A DNA stretch of 64,000 nt from Tenacibaculum jejuense. Its GTDB lineage: Bacteria > Bacteroidota > Bacteroidia > Flavobacteriales > Flavobacteriaceae. The stretch spans positions 1,951,001 through 2,015,000 of the forward strand of contig NZ_LT899436.1 in NCBI RefSeq assembly GCF_900198195.1. Reading direction: 5' to 3'. The position numbers were made by a program, and so were the translations under genes. Under the pieces are notes generated by a model, which worked only from the letters and a program-made list of their open reading frames with translations, was not told where the DNA came from and ran no database searches. Shown here one piece after another: positions 26,946 to 35,493 of the stretch (position 1 is its first letter; every line of letters begins with the position of its first letter).

Positions 26946-27518
26946 CTAAAGCTTTGTTGGTATCCATTTAACCTCATCAGCTTGTAAGTCTTTCGACAAC
27001 TTCCGTGCCAATACAAAAAGGTAGTCAGATAGTCGGTTTAAGTACATTAAAACGTTAGAATTAACCTCATCTTCATGACTTAAAGTTACCGATAAACGCT
27101 CAGCTCTTCTACATACGCAGCGTGCAATATGACAGAATGACACTGTTTGATGTCCGCCTGGTAAAATGAAATGTGTCATTTGAGGAAGTAAATCATTCAT
27201 TCGATCCATTTCTGTTTCTAAAAACTGAATTGCTTCATCATTAACCTTTGGGATATTTAAACGCTCTTTTCCGTTTTTTAATGTTTCTTTTTCTGGAGGA
27301 GTAGCTAGCATTGCTCCAACTGTGAAAAGTTTATCTTGAATATCTATCAAAGTTTTTTTAGATAAATCATCAATATTTTGGTCTCTAATCAAACCTATGT
27401 AAGAATTGAGTTCATCAACAGTTCCATAGCTTTCAATTCGTAAATGATCTTTCGGAACTCTAGTACCTCCAAATAGGGCAGTAGTACCTTTGTCTCCAGT
27501 TTTAGTGTATATTTTCAT
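26946..27518 (-). CDS. Cob(I)yrinic acid a,c-diamide adenosyltransferase (PduO type)
   Basis: Transfers the adenosyl group of ATP to cob(I)alamin to make adenosylcobalamin. The 190-residue protein starts MKIYTKTGDKGTTALFGG, the ATP-binding motif of PduO-type enzymes, and has the second motif CHIARCVCRRAERL and the C-terminal YLNRLSDYLFVLAR. The chosen ATG is at 27518; the longer frame to 27548 starts with TTG and would overlap the preceding thioesterase gene. With this start there is a 19-bp gap to that gene, so an operon is likely. It serves salvaged B12, as no cobalamin synthesis genes are present here. Confidence 0.93.
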   Translation of the reverse strand: MKIYTKTGDKGTTALFGGTRVPKDHLRIESYGTVDELNSYIGLIRDQNIDDLSKKTLIDIQDKLFTVGAMLATPPEKETLKNGKERLNIPKVNDEAIQFLETEMDRMNDLLPQMTHFILPGGHQTVSFCHIARCVCRRAERLSVTLSHEDEVNSNVLMYLNRLSDYLFVLARKLSKDLQADEVKWIPTKL

Positions 27519-27537
27519 TCGGTTGTTTGTTTTCTGA

Positions 27538-27936
27538 TTAAAATTCAATTTTATTTAAGATATATTCTGGGCAACGTGTAGGTCTATTGGTCTTAATATC
27601 AATAAAAGCTAAAGTTGTGCTTCCAGAACATAATAATTCTTGATGTTGGTTCGTTATCTCATAGTCGAATTCGATTTTAACAGCAGGCTTCTTTTTTAAA
27701 ATGGTTTTTATGGTAAGTTGGTCATCATACAAAGCTGATTTTTTGAAATTACAATTTAAGGAAATAACCGGAAGCATTACTCCATTTTTTTCCATATCTT
27801 TGTAATTCACCCCTAAGGAACGAAGCCACTCTGTTCTACCAATTTCAAAATATTGCGCATAATTACCGTGATAAACAACCCCCATTTGATCTGTTTCGGC
27901 ATATCGGACTCTAATGTTTGAATAATGTTCAGGCAA
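27538..27936 (-). CDS. Acyl-CoA thioesterase (4HBT hot-dog fold, YbgC-like)
   Basis: Hydrolyses acyl-CoA thioesters. The 132 residues carry RVRYAETDQMGVVYHGNYAQ, the YbgC/4-hydroxybenzoyl-CoA thioesterase signature with the catalytic aspartate in ETDQMG. The start is TTG at 27936 (PEHYSNIRVRYAE); no ATG or GTG exists between it and the active site. It is divergent from dnaA and probably heads an operon with the adenosyltransferase. The physiological substrate cannot be read from sequence; YbgC of E. coli has been linked to phospholipid metabolism and the Tol-Pal system, but tol genes are absent here. Confidence 0.88.
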   Translation of the reverse strand: MPEHYSNIRVRYAETDQMGVVYHGNYAQYFEIGRTEWLRSLGVNYKDMEKNGVMLPVISLNCNFKKSALYDDQLTIKTILKKKPAVKIEFDYEITNQHQELLCSGSTTLAFIDIKTNRPTRCPEYILNKIEF

Positions 27937-28019
27937 AATTGTAATGTGATTGATTAAATCAAATCTTACATAAAAAAAAAATAATAATCAATACCATTTT
28001 GATTTTTTTTTACTGAAAT

Positions 28020-28028
28020 TTATTCACA
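28020..28028 (+). promoter_or_regulatory. DnaA-box-like site in the dnaA leader
   Basis: TTATTCACA differs from the DnaA box TTATCCACA by one base and lies about 90 bp before dnaA. A single site of this quality can occur by chance; it could serve dnaA autoregulation. No cluster that would mark an origin is seen. Confidence 0.3.
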
Positions 28029-28116
28029 CTTTTGTTCGTCCGAAACGGAAGGATTTTTAACGTTATTTTTCACTACTTTTTTAGGGTGAAAAATAGAAAA
28101 TTTGTGAAGAGCTTAG

Positions 28117-29541
28117 ATGAATAAAACTGCTGAATTAGTATGGTTAAATTGCCTGTCTTTCATAGAGGACAATATTAAGCCCCAAGCTTATAAAACTTGG
28201 TTTGAGCCGATAAAACCTGTGAAATTATCTGGAGAGGCATTAACAATTCAGGTACCTAGTAAATTCTTTTATGAATGGTTAGAAGAACATTACATTAAAT
28301 TATTACGTGTCGCTTTAGTTCGAGAACTTGGTGAACATGCCAAATTAATTTATGATGTTCGTATGGAAAATACTTACAGTAGTAACAATCCTAAGATTGT
28401 TAAAATTCCAAGCGCAAACAGAAATCCACTCAAACCACAAAAAGTAACTGTACCTTTAGAAACAAAAAGAGAGTTGAAAAACCCTTTTGTTATCCCAGGA
28501 TTACAAAAAGTTAAGATCGAATCTCAATTAAATCCAAATTACAATTTTGATAATTTTGTTGAAGGTGATTCAAACAGATTAGCAAGATCTGCTGGTATGG
28601 CTGTTGCTAATAAACCAGGTGGAACTTCTTTTAATCCTTTGTTAATTTATGGTGGAGTAGGTTTAGGAAAAACACACTTAGCTCATGCTATAGGTGTTGA
28701 TATTAAAGATAAATATCCAGATAAAACTGTTCTATATATTTCTTCGGAGAAATTTACCCAACAATTTATAGATTCTGTAAAATCTAATACAAGAAATGAT
28801 TTTATTCACTTCTATCAAATGATAGATGTGTTAATTATAGATGATGTTCAGTTTTTATCAGGAAAAGCTGGTACTCAGGATGTTTTCTTCCATATTTTTA
28901 ATCATTTACATCAAAATGGAAAACAGGTAATTCTTACTTCTGATAAAGCACCTGTTGATATGCAAGATATTGAACAACGTTTATTGTCTCGTTTTAAGTG
29001 GGGACTTTCAGCAGAACTTCAGAATCCTGATTATGAAACTCGTATTTCTATCTTACAGAAGAAATTATTCAGAGATGGTGTAGAGATGCCTGAAGACATA
29101 GTTGAATACATTGCTAAAAATGTAAAAACTAACGTAAGAGAATTAGAAGGAGTAATTATTTCTATGATAGCTCAAGCTTCATTTAATAGAAGAGAGTTTA
29201 CTTTAGACTTAGCAAGACAAATTGTTGATAAGTTTGTTAAGAATACCAAAAAAGAAGTGTCTATAGATTACATTCAAAAAGTAGTTTCAAAATACTTTGA
29301 TATGGATGTAGCAACTTTACAGTCTAAAACTAGAAAGAGACATGTTGTACAAGCAAGACAATTAGCCATGTATTTCGCAAAACGTATGACAAAATCTTCT
29401 TTAGCAAGTATTGGAAGTCAAATAGGACAACGAGACCATGCTACTGTACTTCATGCATGTAAAACTGTTGATAATTTAACAGAAACTGACAAGCAATTTA
29501 GAAAGTACGTAGAAGACTTAACGAAGAAATTAACATTCTAA
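28117..29541 (+). CDS. dnaA: Chromosomal replication initiator DnaA
   Basis: Initiator ATPase that melts the origin. The 474 residues have the N-terminal helicase-loading domain (FIEDNIKPQAYKTWFEPIKP), a linker, the AAA+ core with Walker A GGVGLGKTHLA at 179-186 and Walker B LIIDDVQFL, and the C-terminal DNA-binding domain with the signature GQRDHATVLHACKTV. ATG start at 28117. It is followed after 11 bp by an LMW phosphatase and then an RsmI-like methylase, a usual flavobacterial order. The leader (about 180 bp, shared with the divergent thioesterase) has one DnaA-box-like sequence. Confidence 0.98.
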   Translation: MNKTAELVWLNCLSFIEDNIKPQAYKTWFEPIKPVKLSGEALTIQVPSKFFYEWLEEHYIKLLRVALVRELGEHAKLIYDVRMENTYSSNNPKIVKIPSANRNPLKPQKVTVPLETKRELKNPFVIPGLQKVKIESQLNPNYNFDNFVEGDSNRLARSAGMAVANKPGGTSFNPLLIYGGVGLGKTHLAHAIGVDIKDKYPDKTVLYISSEKFTQQFIDSVKSNTRNDFIHFYQMIDVLIIDDVQFLSGKAGTQDVFFHIFNHLHQNGKQVILTSDKAPVDMQDIEQRLLSRFKWGLSAELQNPDYETRISILQKKLFRDGVEMPEDIVEYIAKNVKTNVRELEGVIISMIAQASFNRREFTLDLARQIVDKFVKNTKKEVSIDYIQKVVSKYFDMDVATLQSKTRKRHVVQARQLAMYFAKRMTKSSLASIGSQIGQRDHATVLHACKTVDNLTETDKQFRKYVEDLTKKLTF

Positions 29542-29552
29542 TTTAATTTATA

Positions 29553-29999
29553 ATGAATATACTAATGGTTTGTTTAGGTAATATTTGCCGTTCACCATTA
29601 GCAGAGGGGATTTTAAAATCCAAATTAGATGCCGAGCATTTTGTTGATTCGGCTGGAACCTCTGGTCATCATAGTGGAGAGTTACCAGATAGAAGATCTA
29701 TTGAAATAGCAAGATTAAATGGTTTAGATATTACGGATCAAAGATCAAGAAAATTTACAGTAAATGATTTTGATAATTTTGATATGATTTATGCTATGGA
29801 TTCTAGTAATTATCATAATATTATTCAGCTTTCAAGAAATGAAGAAGATGTTGATAAAGTGAAAATGATATTAAATGAATCTTCTCCTGGAGATAATTTG
29901 AATGTTCCAGATCCTTACTATGGAGGAGATCAAGGATTTGTTAATGTATATAATATGCTTGATGAAGCATGTGAAATAATTGCATCTAAAATTCAATAA
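29553..29999 (+). CDS. Low-molecular-weight protein-tyrosine phosphatase
   Basis: Cytoplasmic phosphatase of 148 residues. The P-loop CLGNICRS starts at C7, right after the first strand (MNILMVCLGNICRSPLAEG), and the general-acid aspartate is in NVPDPYYGG. These are all the residues needed for phosphotyrosine hydrolysis. ATG start at 29553, 11 bp after dnaA and 2 bp before the methylase, so it is part of the dnaA transcript. Its targets are unknown; no tyrosine kinase gene is visible nearby. Some related proteins act on phosphoarginine instead. Confidence 0.93.
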   Translation: MNILMVCLGNICRSPLAEGILKSKLDAEHFVDSAGTSGHHSGELPDRRSIEIARLNGLDITDQRSRKFTVNDFDNFDMIYAMDSSNYHNIIQLSRNEEDVDKVKMILNESSPGDNLNVPDPYYGGDQGFVNVYNMLDEACEIIASKIQ

Positions 30000-30001
30000 T
30001 T

Positions 30002-30706
30002 ATGATTGGTAAGTTATATTTAATTCCTACTACACTTGGAGATACAGAACCTTTAGAGGTCATGCCTATTTCTGTAAAAAAAGTTATTGAACGTTTAGAT
30101 TATTTCATTGTTGAAAATGAAAAAACAGCGAGAAGGTATATTAAAAAAATAACGCCAAACAAACCACAATCATCTTTAAACTTTATGATGATTGATAAAT
30201 ATTCACACGAACTAGAAACCAGAAATTATTTAGATGTTTGTGATGAAGGTATTTCTGTGGGAATTCTTTCTGAAGCAGGAGTTCCTGGAGTTGCTGATCC
30301 GGGTGCCACAGTAATTAAACAAGCACATGAAAAAGGAATACAAGTAATTCCTTTAGTTGGACCATCTTCTATCTTAATGGCAATGATGTCTTCTGGTTTA
30401 AATGGGCAGAATTTCGCATTTAATGGATATTTACCTATTGATAAATCTGATAGAAAAAGAAAAATAAAGGAGTTAGAAAAATTATCAAGAGATAAGGAAC
30501 AATCACAGTTATTTATTGAAACTCCTTATAGAAATAATAAAATGCTTGATGATTTAAAAGCTACACTACAATCAAATACTCAATTGTGTGTAGCTTGTGA
30601 TATTTCTTTACCTACAGAATACATTAAAACTTTTCCCATTCAAAAATGGAAAACTGAAAACGTTGATTTACATAAAAGACCAGCGATCTTTATTATTCAA
30701 GCGTAA
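30002..30706 (+). CDS. RsmI-like SAM-dependent methyltransferase (tetrapyrrole methylase family)
   Basis: A 234-residue member of the family that includes RsmI, which 2'-O-methylates C1402 of 16S rRNA. Visible motifs are GKLYLIPTTLGD at the start, GILSEAGVPGVADPGATV and VPLVGPSSILMAMMSSGLNG (SAM-binding loops). It is shorter than E. coli RsmI (286) and lacks the C-terminal part; Bacteroidota commonly carry a short form beside a full-length RsmI, so its rRNA target is uncertain. Last gene of the dnaA-phosphatase operon, convergent with a lysozyme-like gene. Confidence 0.85.
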   Translation: MIGKLYLIPTTLGDTEPLEVMPISVKKVIERLDYFIVENEKTARRYIKKITPNKPQSSLNFMMIDKYSHELETRNYLDVCDEGISVGILSEAGVPGVADPGATVIKQAHEKGIQVIPLVGPSSILMAMMSSGLNGQNFAFNGYLPIDKSDRKRKIKELEKLSRDKEQSQLFIETPYRNNKMLDDLKATLQSNTQLCVACDISLPTEYIKTFPIQKWKTENVDLHKRPAIFIIQA

Positions 30707-30741
30707 GTAAATTAAAAAAAGTTATAAAGTAATTGTGTTTC

Positions 30742-31326
30742 TTATACAGTTGCTTTTTTGTCTGCCTTGATATGTGATAAATCATACCCAGCAAATTTTT
30801 TCATATAACTTTTAATAGATGTTCCATATGCATCTTTAAATTGGTAGTTTCCATAAGAACGTAAGAATTTCTTTACATTACCAGGTCCAGCTAAATGAGC
30901 AGAAGCTATTATTCCAGACTCCGTAATAAGTATTCCATTTATTCTTTTACCAACAAAACGGGAAATATCCCTTCTTAAAATCCATTTATTCACCCTACAA
31001 AGAGCAGTGAAAGCCCTCTCTTGTAGTTCAGGGTTTTTCAGGAATTTTTTAGTATCGTAAATTTTAAATCTCTTTAAAGTACCTTTCCCAAACTGATATT
31101 TACCTAGAAATCCATGCGTGTTAACCACATAGTATCTTCCTTGGGATTCTTTAAAAGCTAAAGCTTCTTTGAATCCAACGAAGTTTTTCTCAAGTTTAAG
31201 AATGTCTTTAGTCGTTTCGTAGTTTACAGGTGTTGTTACACCTTTTTCGTCTTTCTTTTCTAATTTTTTTGTAGTAAAACTTATAAGCGTAATACTAACT
31301 AACAATATCCCTAATTTTCTGATAAT
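30742..31326 (-). CDS. Lysozyme/transglycosylase-like exported protein, probable ATT start
   Basis: A peptidoglycan-hydrolase-like protein. After a hydrophobic signal sequence (LGILLVSITLISFTT), residues read FKEALAFKESQGRYYVVN, where the glutamate in KESQG is placed like the catalytic Glu of SLT/lysozyme folds, then GKYQFGKGTLKRF and SAHLAGPGNVKKFL. The start is a problem. The open frame extends to a TTG at 31365, but a full promoter (31352-31384) covers that codon, so the message must begin after it. No ATG, GTG or TTG lies in frame before the signal peptide; ATT at 31326 (I/M-IRKLGILL) gives a normal signal peptide. A TTG at 31305 is the alternative, with a much poorer signal. Confidence 0.65.
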   Translation of the reverse strand: MIRKLGILLVSITLISFTTKKLEKKDEKGVTTPVNYETTKDILKLEKNFVGFKEALAFKESQGRYYVVNTHGFLGKYQFGKGTLKRFKIYDTKKFLKNPELQERAFTALCRVNKWILRRDISRFVGKRINGILITESGIIASAHLAGPGNVKKFLRSYGNYQFKDAYGTSIKSYMKKFAGYDLSHIKADKKATV

Positions 31327-31351
31327 TAATATACTTTCTATTTGGCGGGCG

Positions 31352-31384
31352 CAAAGGTATGACAAAAAAAAGGATTAAAACAAA
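31352..31384 (-). promoter_or_regulatory. Promoter of the lysozyme-like gene
   Basis: On the minus strand TTTG (31381-31384), 21 bases, then TACCTTTG (31352-31359): both Bacteroidota elements within the known spacing range. Transcription should begin near 31345, which decides the start codon of the gene downstream. Confidence 0.7.
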
Positions 31385-31527
31385 TCTCAGGATTTTGTAG
31401 ATTTAGTGGTTTTTAATTATTCGTAAAATTTCAAATTTATTTTAAAGGATTTATAAAAAAGAATGTAAATTCAGTGTTAAATTCTTTTAAAATAAGTTAA
31501 TTGAGTTGAAATAATTTTTTGTTAAAA

Positions 31528-32553
31528 TTATCGCTTAATTCCTTGATTATTAATCCAAAACTGATATTTCTTAGCATTTCTGTTGTGTTGAGATAATGTT
31601 TTAGCAAACTCATGAAAGCCAATATTATCTACACTAGCACACATAAAAAAGTAATCGTGTTGTGCAGGATTTAAAACTGCTTCAATAGAAGATATGTCAG
31701 GCATAGCAATCAAAGTAGGAGGAAGCCCAACATTCTTATAAGTGTTATATGGTGATTTTATTTCTAAATCTTTAAAAAGTACTCTTTTAACTACAAAATC
31801 TTGACCATGTTTTTGTTTTAAAGCATATATAATAGTAGGATCAGCTTCTAAAGGCCATTTATTTTTGTAGCGATTTAAATACAATCCAGCTACTTTTGGA
31901 CGCTCAGAAATTTTTGCTGTTTCTTTTTGAACTATAGATGCTAAAGCAATTACTTGATCTTTAGTCAAGCCTTGTTTTTTAGCTTTTGCTAGCCTTGAGG
32001 CATTCCAAAACTTATTATAATAGGAAAGCATTTTGTTTCTAAACTTATCTGCTGAAGTATTCCAATAGAATTCATATTGATTAGGAATGTACATAGCAAG
32101 AGCAGAAGCTTCAGTAAAATTTTGTTTTTTCAAGAAATCACTATCCTTAAAAGAGTTTAAAAGAGTAATACTATCTGTTTCTAATTGTTGCGCAATTCTA
32201 CCCGCTAATTTTTCTAAAGTATCTTGATTGTTGAATGAAACTTTTACTGGTGTTTGATTACCAGAACGAAGTACATTAACGAGATCATTCAAACTCATTT
32301 GTTCTTTTAAAGTATATTTACCACCCTTGGGTTTTGTGAATTTTTTCTTTTCTGCAACCCAATTAAAATCATCTGTATCTTTTATAAAACCACTAAGTAA
32401 CTCTTTAAGTTCTGTCATTGTAGTTTTAGAAGGAATAAAAATATCTCCACTTTTAATAACAGCAGGAGCAAAAATTTTTTGATAATACGTAAATCCTACA
32501 ATTCCTAATACTATAAATAAACCAAGAGTTATGTATATGATTTTATTCTTCAT
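31528..32553 (-). CDS. mltG: Endolytic murein transglycosylase MltG
   Basis: Inner-membrane enzyme that cuts nascent peptidoglycan strands and ends glycan growth. The 341 residues have one N-terminal membrane helix (5-25), a LysM-like region, and the YceG catalytic domain with ASIVQKETAKISERPKVAGLYLNRY, LEADPTIIYAL and PYNTYKNVGLPPTLIAMP. The first acidic position of the usual IVEKET or IVEEET stretch is Gln here, while the second Glu is kept; I cannot be sure which one the enzyme uses. It overlaps the GNAT gene by 11 bases in the operon dapF-GNAT-mltG. ATG start at 32553. Confidence 0.93.
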   Translation of the reverse strand: MKNKIIYITLGLFIVLGIVGFTYYQKIFAPAVIKSGDIFIPSKTTMTELKELLSGFIKDTDDFNWVAEKKKFTKPKGGKYTLKEQMSLNDLVNVLRSGNQTPVKVSFNNQDTLEKLAGRIAQQLETDSITLLNSFKDSDFLKKQNFTEASALAMYIPNQYEFYWNTSADKFRNKMLSYYNKFWNASRLAKAKKQGLTKDQVIALASIVQKETAKISERPKVAGLYLNRYKNKWPLEADPTIIYALKQKHGQDFVVKRVLFKDLEIKSPYNTYKNVGLPPTLIAMPDISSIEAVLNPAQHDYFFMCASVDNIGFHEFAKTLSQHNRNAKKYQFWINNQGIKR

Positions 32554-33070
32554 GAATTAATTGAAATAAAATTTCGTTTTTATATTTTCCATTAACCAAT
32601 ATCCAATCCTTTTTAATTCCAATGTTTTTAAAACGATGCTTTTTAAACAGTGACAAACTATTATGATTATCTTCTGTAATATTGGCGTACAATTGATGTA
32701 AATGTAAGGTTAAAAAACTATAGTTAATTAAAATTTTTAAAGCTTCAGAAGCATATCCTTGATTTTGAAAGTTTTTATGAATGATTATTCCAACTCCAGC
32801 TCTTCGGTGTTGTGGATTAAAATCAAATAAGTCGATCAACCCAACTCTCTTATTTGAACTTTTTTCAATTATAACTAAACGAAGTTGCTTAGCTTCATAT
32901 ATATCTAAATGGCAATTTTCAATATATTGTTTTAGTAAAAAACGTGAAAATGGAGTTTGAGTATGACTCACTTCCCAGAATGATTCATCGTTTTCGATAG
33001 TAAATAGAAAATCTAAATCTTCGGGCTCAATTGCTCTTAAGACAATATGTTCACTTTCTAAAGTCTTCAT
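32543..33070 (-). CDS. GNAT family N-acetyltransferase (RimJ/RimL-like)
   Basis: A 175-residue acetyltransferase of the RimJ/RimL-type branch (LESEHIVLRAIEPEDLDFLF at the N-terminus). The acetyl-CoA loop is VGIIIHKNFQNQGYASEALK, close to the usual R/Q-x-x-G-x-G/A form, and the end (LFKKHRFKNIGIKKDWILVN) is typical. The acceptor is not known; related proteins modify ribosomal proteins or small amines. Its ATG overlaps the dapF stop by one base (TAATG), and its 3' end overlaps mltG, so all three genes are translationally linked. Confidence 0.9.
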   Translation of the reverse strand: MKTLESEHIVLRAIEPEDLDFLFTIENDESFWEVSHTQTPFSRFLLKQYIENCHLDIYEAKQLRLVIIEKSSNKRVGLIDLFDFNPQHRRAGVGIIIHKNFQNQGYASEALKILINYSFLTLHLHQLYANITEDNHNSLSLFKKHRFKNIGIKKDWILVNGKYKNEILFQLIHEE

Positions 33071-33846
33071 TAAATTTCAATACTTCCTTTAAAGACAAAA
33101 GTAGCAGGCCCTATTAAAAGAATGTTCTTATAACTATTATCAGTGTAATCAAAGGTAACCGCTAAATTTCCACCTTCTACTTGTAAATCTACGGTGTTAC
33201 TTTCTATTTTATTTAACTTATGCATGGCTAAAGCAACAGCAGTTACACCGGTTCCACAGGCTAAAGTTTCATTTTCAACACCTCTTTCATATGTTCTAAC
33301 ACGAAAAGAATTTGTATTTGTCTGTTCTACAAAATTGATATTGCTTCCTTCTTTTCCATAAATAGAATTTCTTAGTTTTCTTCCATTTGAAAAAACATCA
33401 TAATCTCCAATGTTTTCAACTAGCTGCACATGATGAGGAGAGCCGGTATTAGCAAAAGCATAATTCTCATGAATCGTTACAGTATCAACATCAATCATTT
33501 GTAATTTCACAATATCATTATTAACTTCAGCAACATGTAAACCATCTATAGCTATAAATGTAGTTTTATTATTAATAACTCCAAGCTTATTGGCGAAAGC
33601 GACAATACATCTACCTCCATTTCCGCACATTGTACTTTCATTACCATCAGCATTGTAATAAACCATTCTAAAATCGGTATTATCATCGTTCTCTAATAAG
33701 ATTAATCCATCTGCACCAACACCAAAGTTTCTATGACATAGTTGTGAAATAATCTTAGTGTTATTTTTTGGAAAGGTTTTTGCTCTATTATCGACCATAA
33801 CAAAGTCGTTTCCTGTTCCTTGATATTTGTAAAAAGTAATTTCCAT
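33070..33846 (-). CDS. dapF: Diaminopimelate epimerase
   Basis: Converts LL- to meso-diaminopimelate for lysine and peptidoglycan. The 258-residue enzyme carries the two catalytic cysteines: C74 in NADGNESTMCGNGGRC and C197 in ENETLACGTGVTA. QGTGNDFVMVDN at the start is also standard. ATG start at 33846; first gene of the dapF-GNAT-mltG operon, with a TATATTTG box 9 bp upstream. Divergent from the Deg protease gene. dapA lies 8 kb away on the other strand. Confidence 0.97.
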   Translation of the reverse strand: MEITFYKYQGTGNDFVMVDNRAKTFPKNNTKIISQLCHRNFGVGADGLILLENDDNTDFRMVYYNADGNESTMCGNGGRCIVAFANKLGVINNKTTFIAIDGLHVAEVNNDIVKLQMIDVDTVTIHENYAFANTGSPHHVQLVENIGDYDVFSNGRKLRNSIYGKEGSNINFVEQTNTNSFRVRTYERGVENETLACGTGVTAVALAMHKLNKIESNTVDLQVEGGNLAVTFDYTDNSYKNILLIGPATFVFKGSIEI

Positions 33847-33854
33847 ATGAATTA

Positions 33855-33862
33855 CAAATATA
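33855..33862 (-). promoter_or_regulatory. Candidate -7 box for dapF operon
   Basis: TATATTTG on the minus strand, 8 bp before the dapF ATG; a transcript from it would have almost no leader, so this is tentative. Confidence 0.35.
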
Positions 33863-33951
33863 TGTATTTACTAAGGAAAATAGAGATGTTAAACGCTGGT
33901 TAAAGTGCGTTAAAATCAAGTTAAACAGATAAGCTTAAAATGTTAAAATTG

Positions 33952-33959
33952 TATATTTG
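33952..33959 (+). promoter_or_regulatory. Candidate -7 box for the Deg protease gene
   Basis: TATATTTG, a full TAnnTTTG match, 24 bp before the ATG at 33984. No TTG at the right distance was seen. Confidence 0.45.
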
Positions 33960-33983
33960 AGTAACAAAAAATTTTAGAACAAT

Positions 33984-35369
33984 ATGAAGAGAGTTTTAGG
34001 AATAATAGGTGTTGCATTTTTAGGAGGTGCAACCGCTTTAGGAGGTTATAAATTATTTGTTGAACAACCTCAGGTGATCATTGAAAAAACAATAGATCCA
34101 CAATTACAAACTGTTAAGGCTAGCTACACGCCCGCAGTTTTAAATACATCTTCTGTGCCTACAGATTTTACAGATGCTGCAGAAAAAACTGTGAATACAG
34201 TAGTACATGTAAAAAACACAGCTGTGAAAGAGGTGTATAATCCTTTTGAAGAGTTTTTTGGTCGTGGAGATGGAAGAAGCAAGCGTGAACAAGTAGGAAC
34301 TGGAAGTGGAGTAATTATTTCTTCTGATGGATATATTGTAACAAACAATCATGTTATTGATGGAGCCACAGATATTGAAATTACATTAAACAATAGAAAA
34401 AAGTTAAAGGCAAATTTAATTGGAACTGATCCTAAAAACGATATTGCTTTACTAAAAATAGAAGCTGATATGGAATTACCATTTATCACTTTTGGTAATT
34501 CGGATAATGCTAAAATTGGAGAATGGGTGTTAGCAGTTGGAAACCCTTACAATTTAAATTCTACAGTAACAGCAGGGATTGTTAGTGCTAAAGGACGTGA
34601 TTTAGAAGGAAACTCTAATATCGAATCTTTCATCCAAACAGATGCAGCAGTTAATCCAGGAAATAGTGGTGGAGCTTTGGTAAATACAAGAGGAGAATTG
34701 ATTGGTATTAACACAGCAATTACTTCTAGAACAGGTTCATTTATTGGATATTCTTTTGCTGTACCATCTAACATTACTAAAAAAATAATTGATGATCTTT
34801 TAGAGTTTGGTAATGTACAAGAAGCTATTATAGGTGTTAGTATAGATAGTTCTACAAGTGAAATTGAAGGTGCTAAAATTAGTGCAATTGATGAGGATAG
34901 TGAAGCAACAAAAGCAGGATTAAGAGCAGGAGATATCATTACTAAAGTTAATAATGTTAAGATATCTAAGTTTTCAGATTTGAAAGGACAATTAACTGCT
35001 AAAAGACCTGGAGAATTAGTAGATATTACTGTTGATAGAAATGGTGTGGAATTAACCAAAACAGTAAAATTATCAAAAAGGGATATTTATGAAGCTAATA
35101 ATTTTGGAATACATTTAAGAGATATAAATGATCTTGATAAGAAAAAATTTAATATCAAAGGAGGTGCTAAAATAGTTCAAACACGAAGAATGGGATTTGT
35201 TAAATATAAAGTTGGAAAGGGCTATATTATTATCAGAATAAATGGAAAGCAAATTAACAATGCAGAAGAAGCTGTTAAAATTTTAGATTTGCATCCACCA
35301 AGATCTGATAAGAGATTAGATATTGAAATTATAAGTCCAGAAGGCGAACTACAGAGATATAGATTTTAA
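33984..35369 (+). CDS. DegP/DegQ-type periplasmic serine protease
   Basis: HtrA-family protease and chaperone that clears misfolded envelope proteins. The 461 residues begin with a hydrophobic segment (VLGIIGVAFLGGATALGGY) that is a signal anchor or signal peptide. The catalytic triad is H123 (VTNNHVIDG), D153 (PKNDIALLKIE) and S228 (NPGNSGGALV). One clear PDZ domain follows (about 280-370, with AGLRAGDIITKVNN), then a second, weaker one near the end (KGYIIIRINGKQINNAEEA). ATG start at 33984, single gene with a strong terminator. Confidence 0.95.
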   Translation: MKRVLGIIGVAFLGGATALGGYKLFVEQPQVIIEKTIDPQLQTVKASYTPAVLNTSSVPTDFTDAAEKTVNTVVHVKNTAVKEVYNPFEEFFGRGDGRSKREQVGTGSGVIISSDGYIVTNNHVIDGATDIEITLNNRKKLKANLIGTDPKNDIALLKIEADMELPFITFGNSDNAKIGEWVLAVGNPYNLNSTVTAGIVSAKGRDLEGNSNIESFIQTDAAVNPGNSGGALVNTRGELIGINTAITSRTGSFIGYSFAVPSNITKKIIDDLLEFGNVQEAIIGVSIDSSTSEIEGAKISAIDEDSEATKAGLRAGDIITKVNNVKISKFSDLKGQLTAKRPGELVDITVDRNGVELTKTVKLSKRDIYEANNFGIHLRDINDLDKKKFNIKGGAKIVQTRRMGFVKYKVGKGYIIIRINGKQINNAEEAVKILDLHPPRSDKRLDIEIISPEGELQRYRF

Positions 35370-35384
35370 AAGCTAATTAAATAA

Positions 35385-35417
35385 AAAAACTCGATATGAA
35401 AAATATCGAGTTTTTTT
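35385..35417 (+). terminator. Intrinsic terminator of the Deg protease gene
   Basis: Perfect 13-bp stem AAAAACTCGATAT / ATATCGAGTTTTT with a five-base loop and a T run, 15 bp after the stop codon. Confidence 0.9.
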
Positions 35418-35452
35418 ATTTGAAAAAAAGTTACGAAATCGTTTGAAATAAC

Positions 35453-35460
35453 TACTTTTG
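35453..35460 (+). promoter_or_regulatory. Candidate -7 box for the GAPDH gene
   Basis: TACTTTTG matches TAnnTTTG and lies 33 bp before the ATG at 35494. It also overlaps the TTG that would begin the longer reading frame, which argues against that longer start. Confidence 0.5.
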
Positions 35461-35493
35461 CACCAAATTTTAAAAAAATTAGTTCACACAACT

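Noticed and set aside
27519..27548. TTG start for the cobalamin adenosyltransferase
   Set aside because: The ATG at 27518 begins exactly at the conserved KIYTKTGDKG motif; the ten extra residues are not part of the family.
34547..35059. A 170-codon minus-strand frame inside the Deg protease gene
   Set aside because: Antisense to a well supported serine protease; composition mirrors the real gene and no motif is present.
35458..35493. TTG start for GAPDH
   Set aside because: The TTG is the last part of a TAnnTTTG -7 box, so it is probably not transcribed; an ATG is available at 35494.
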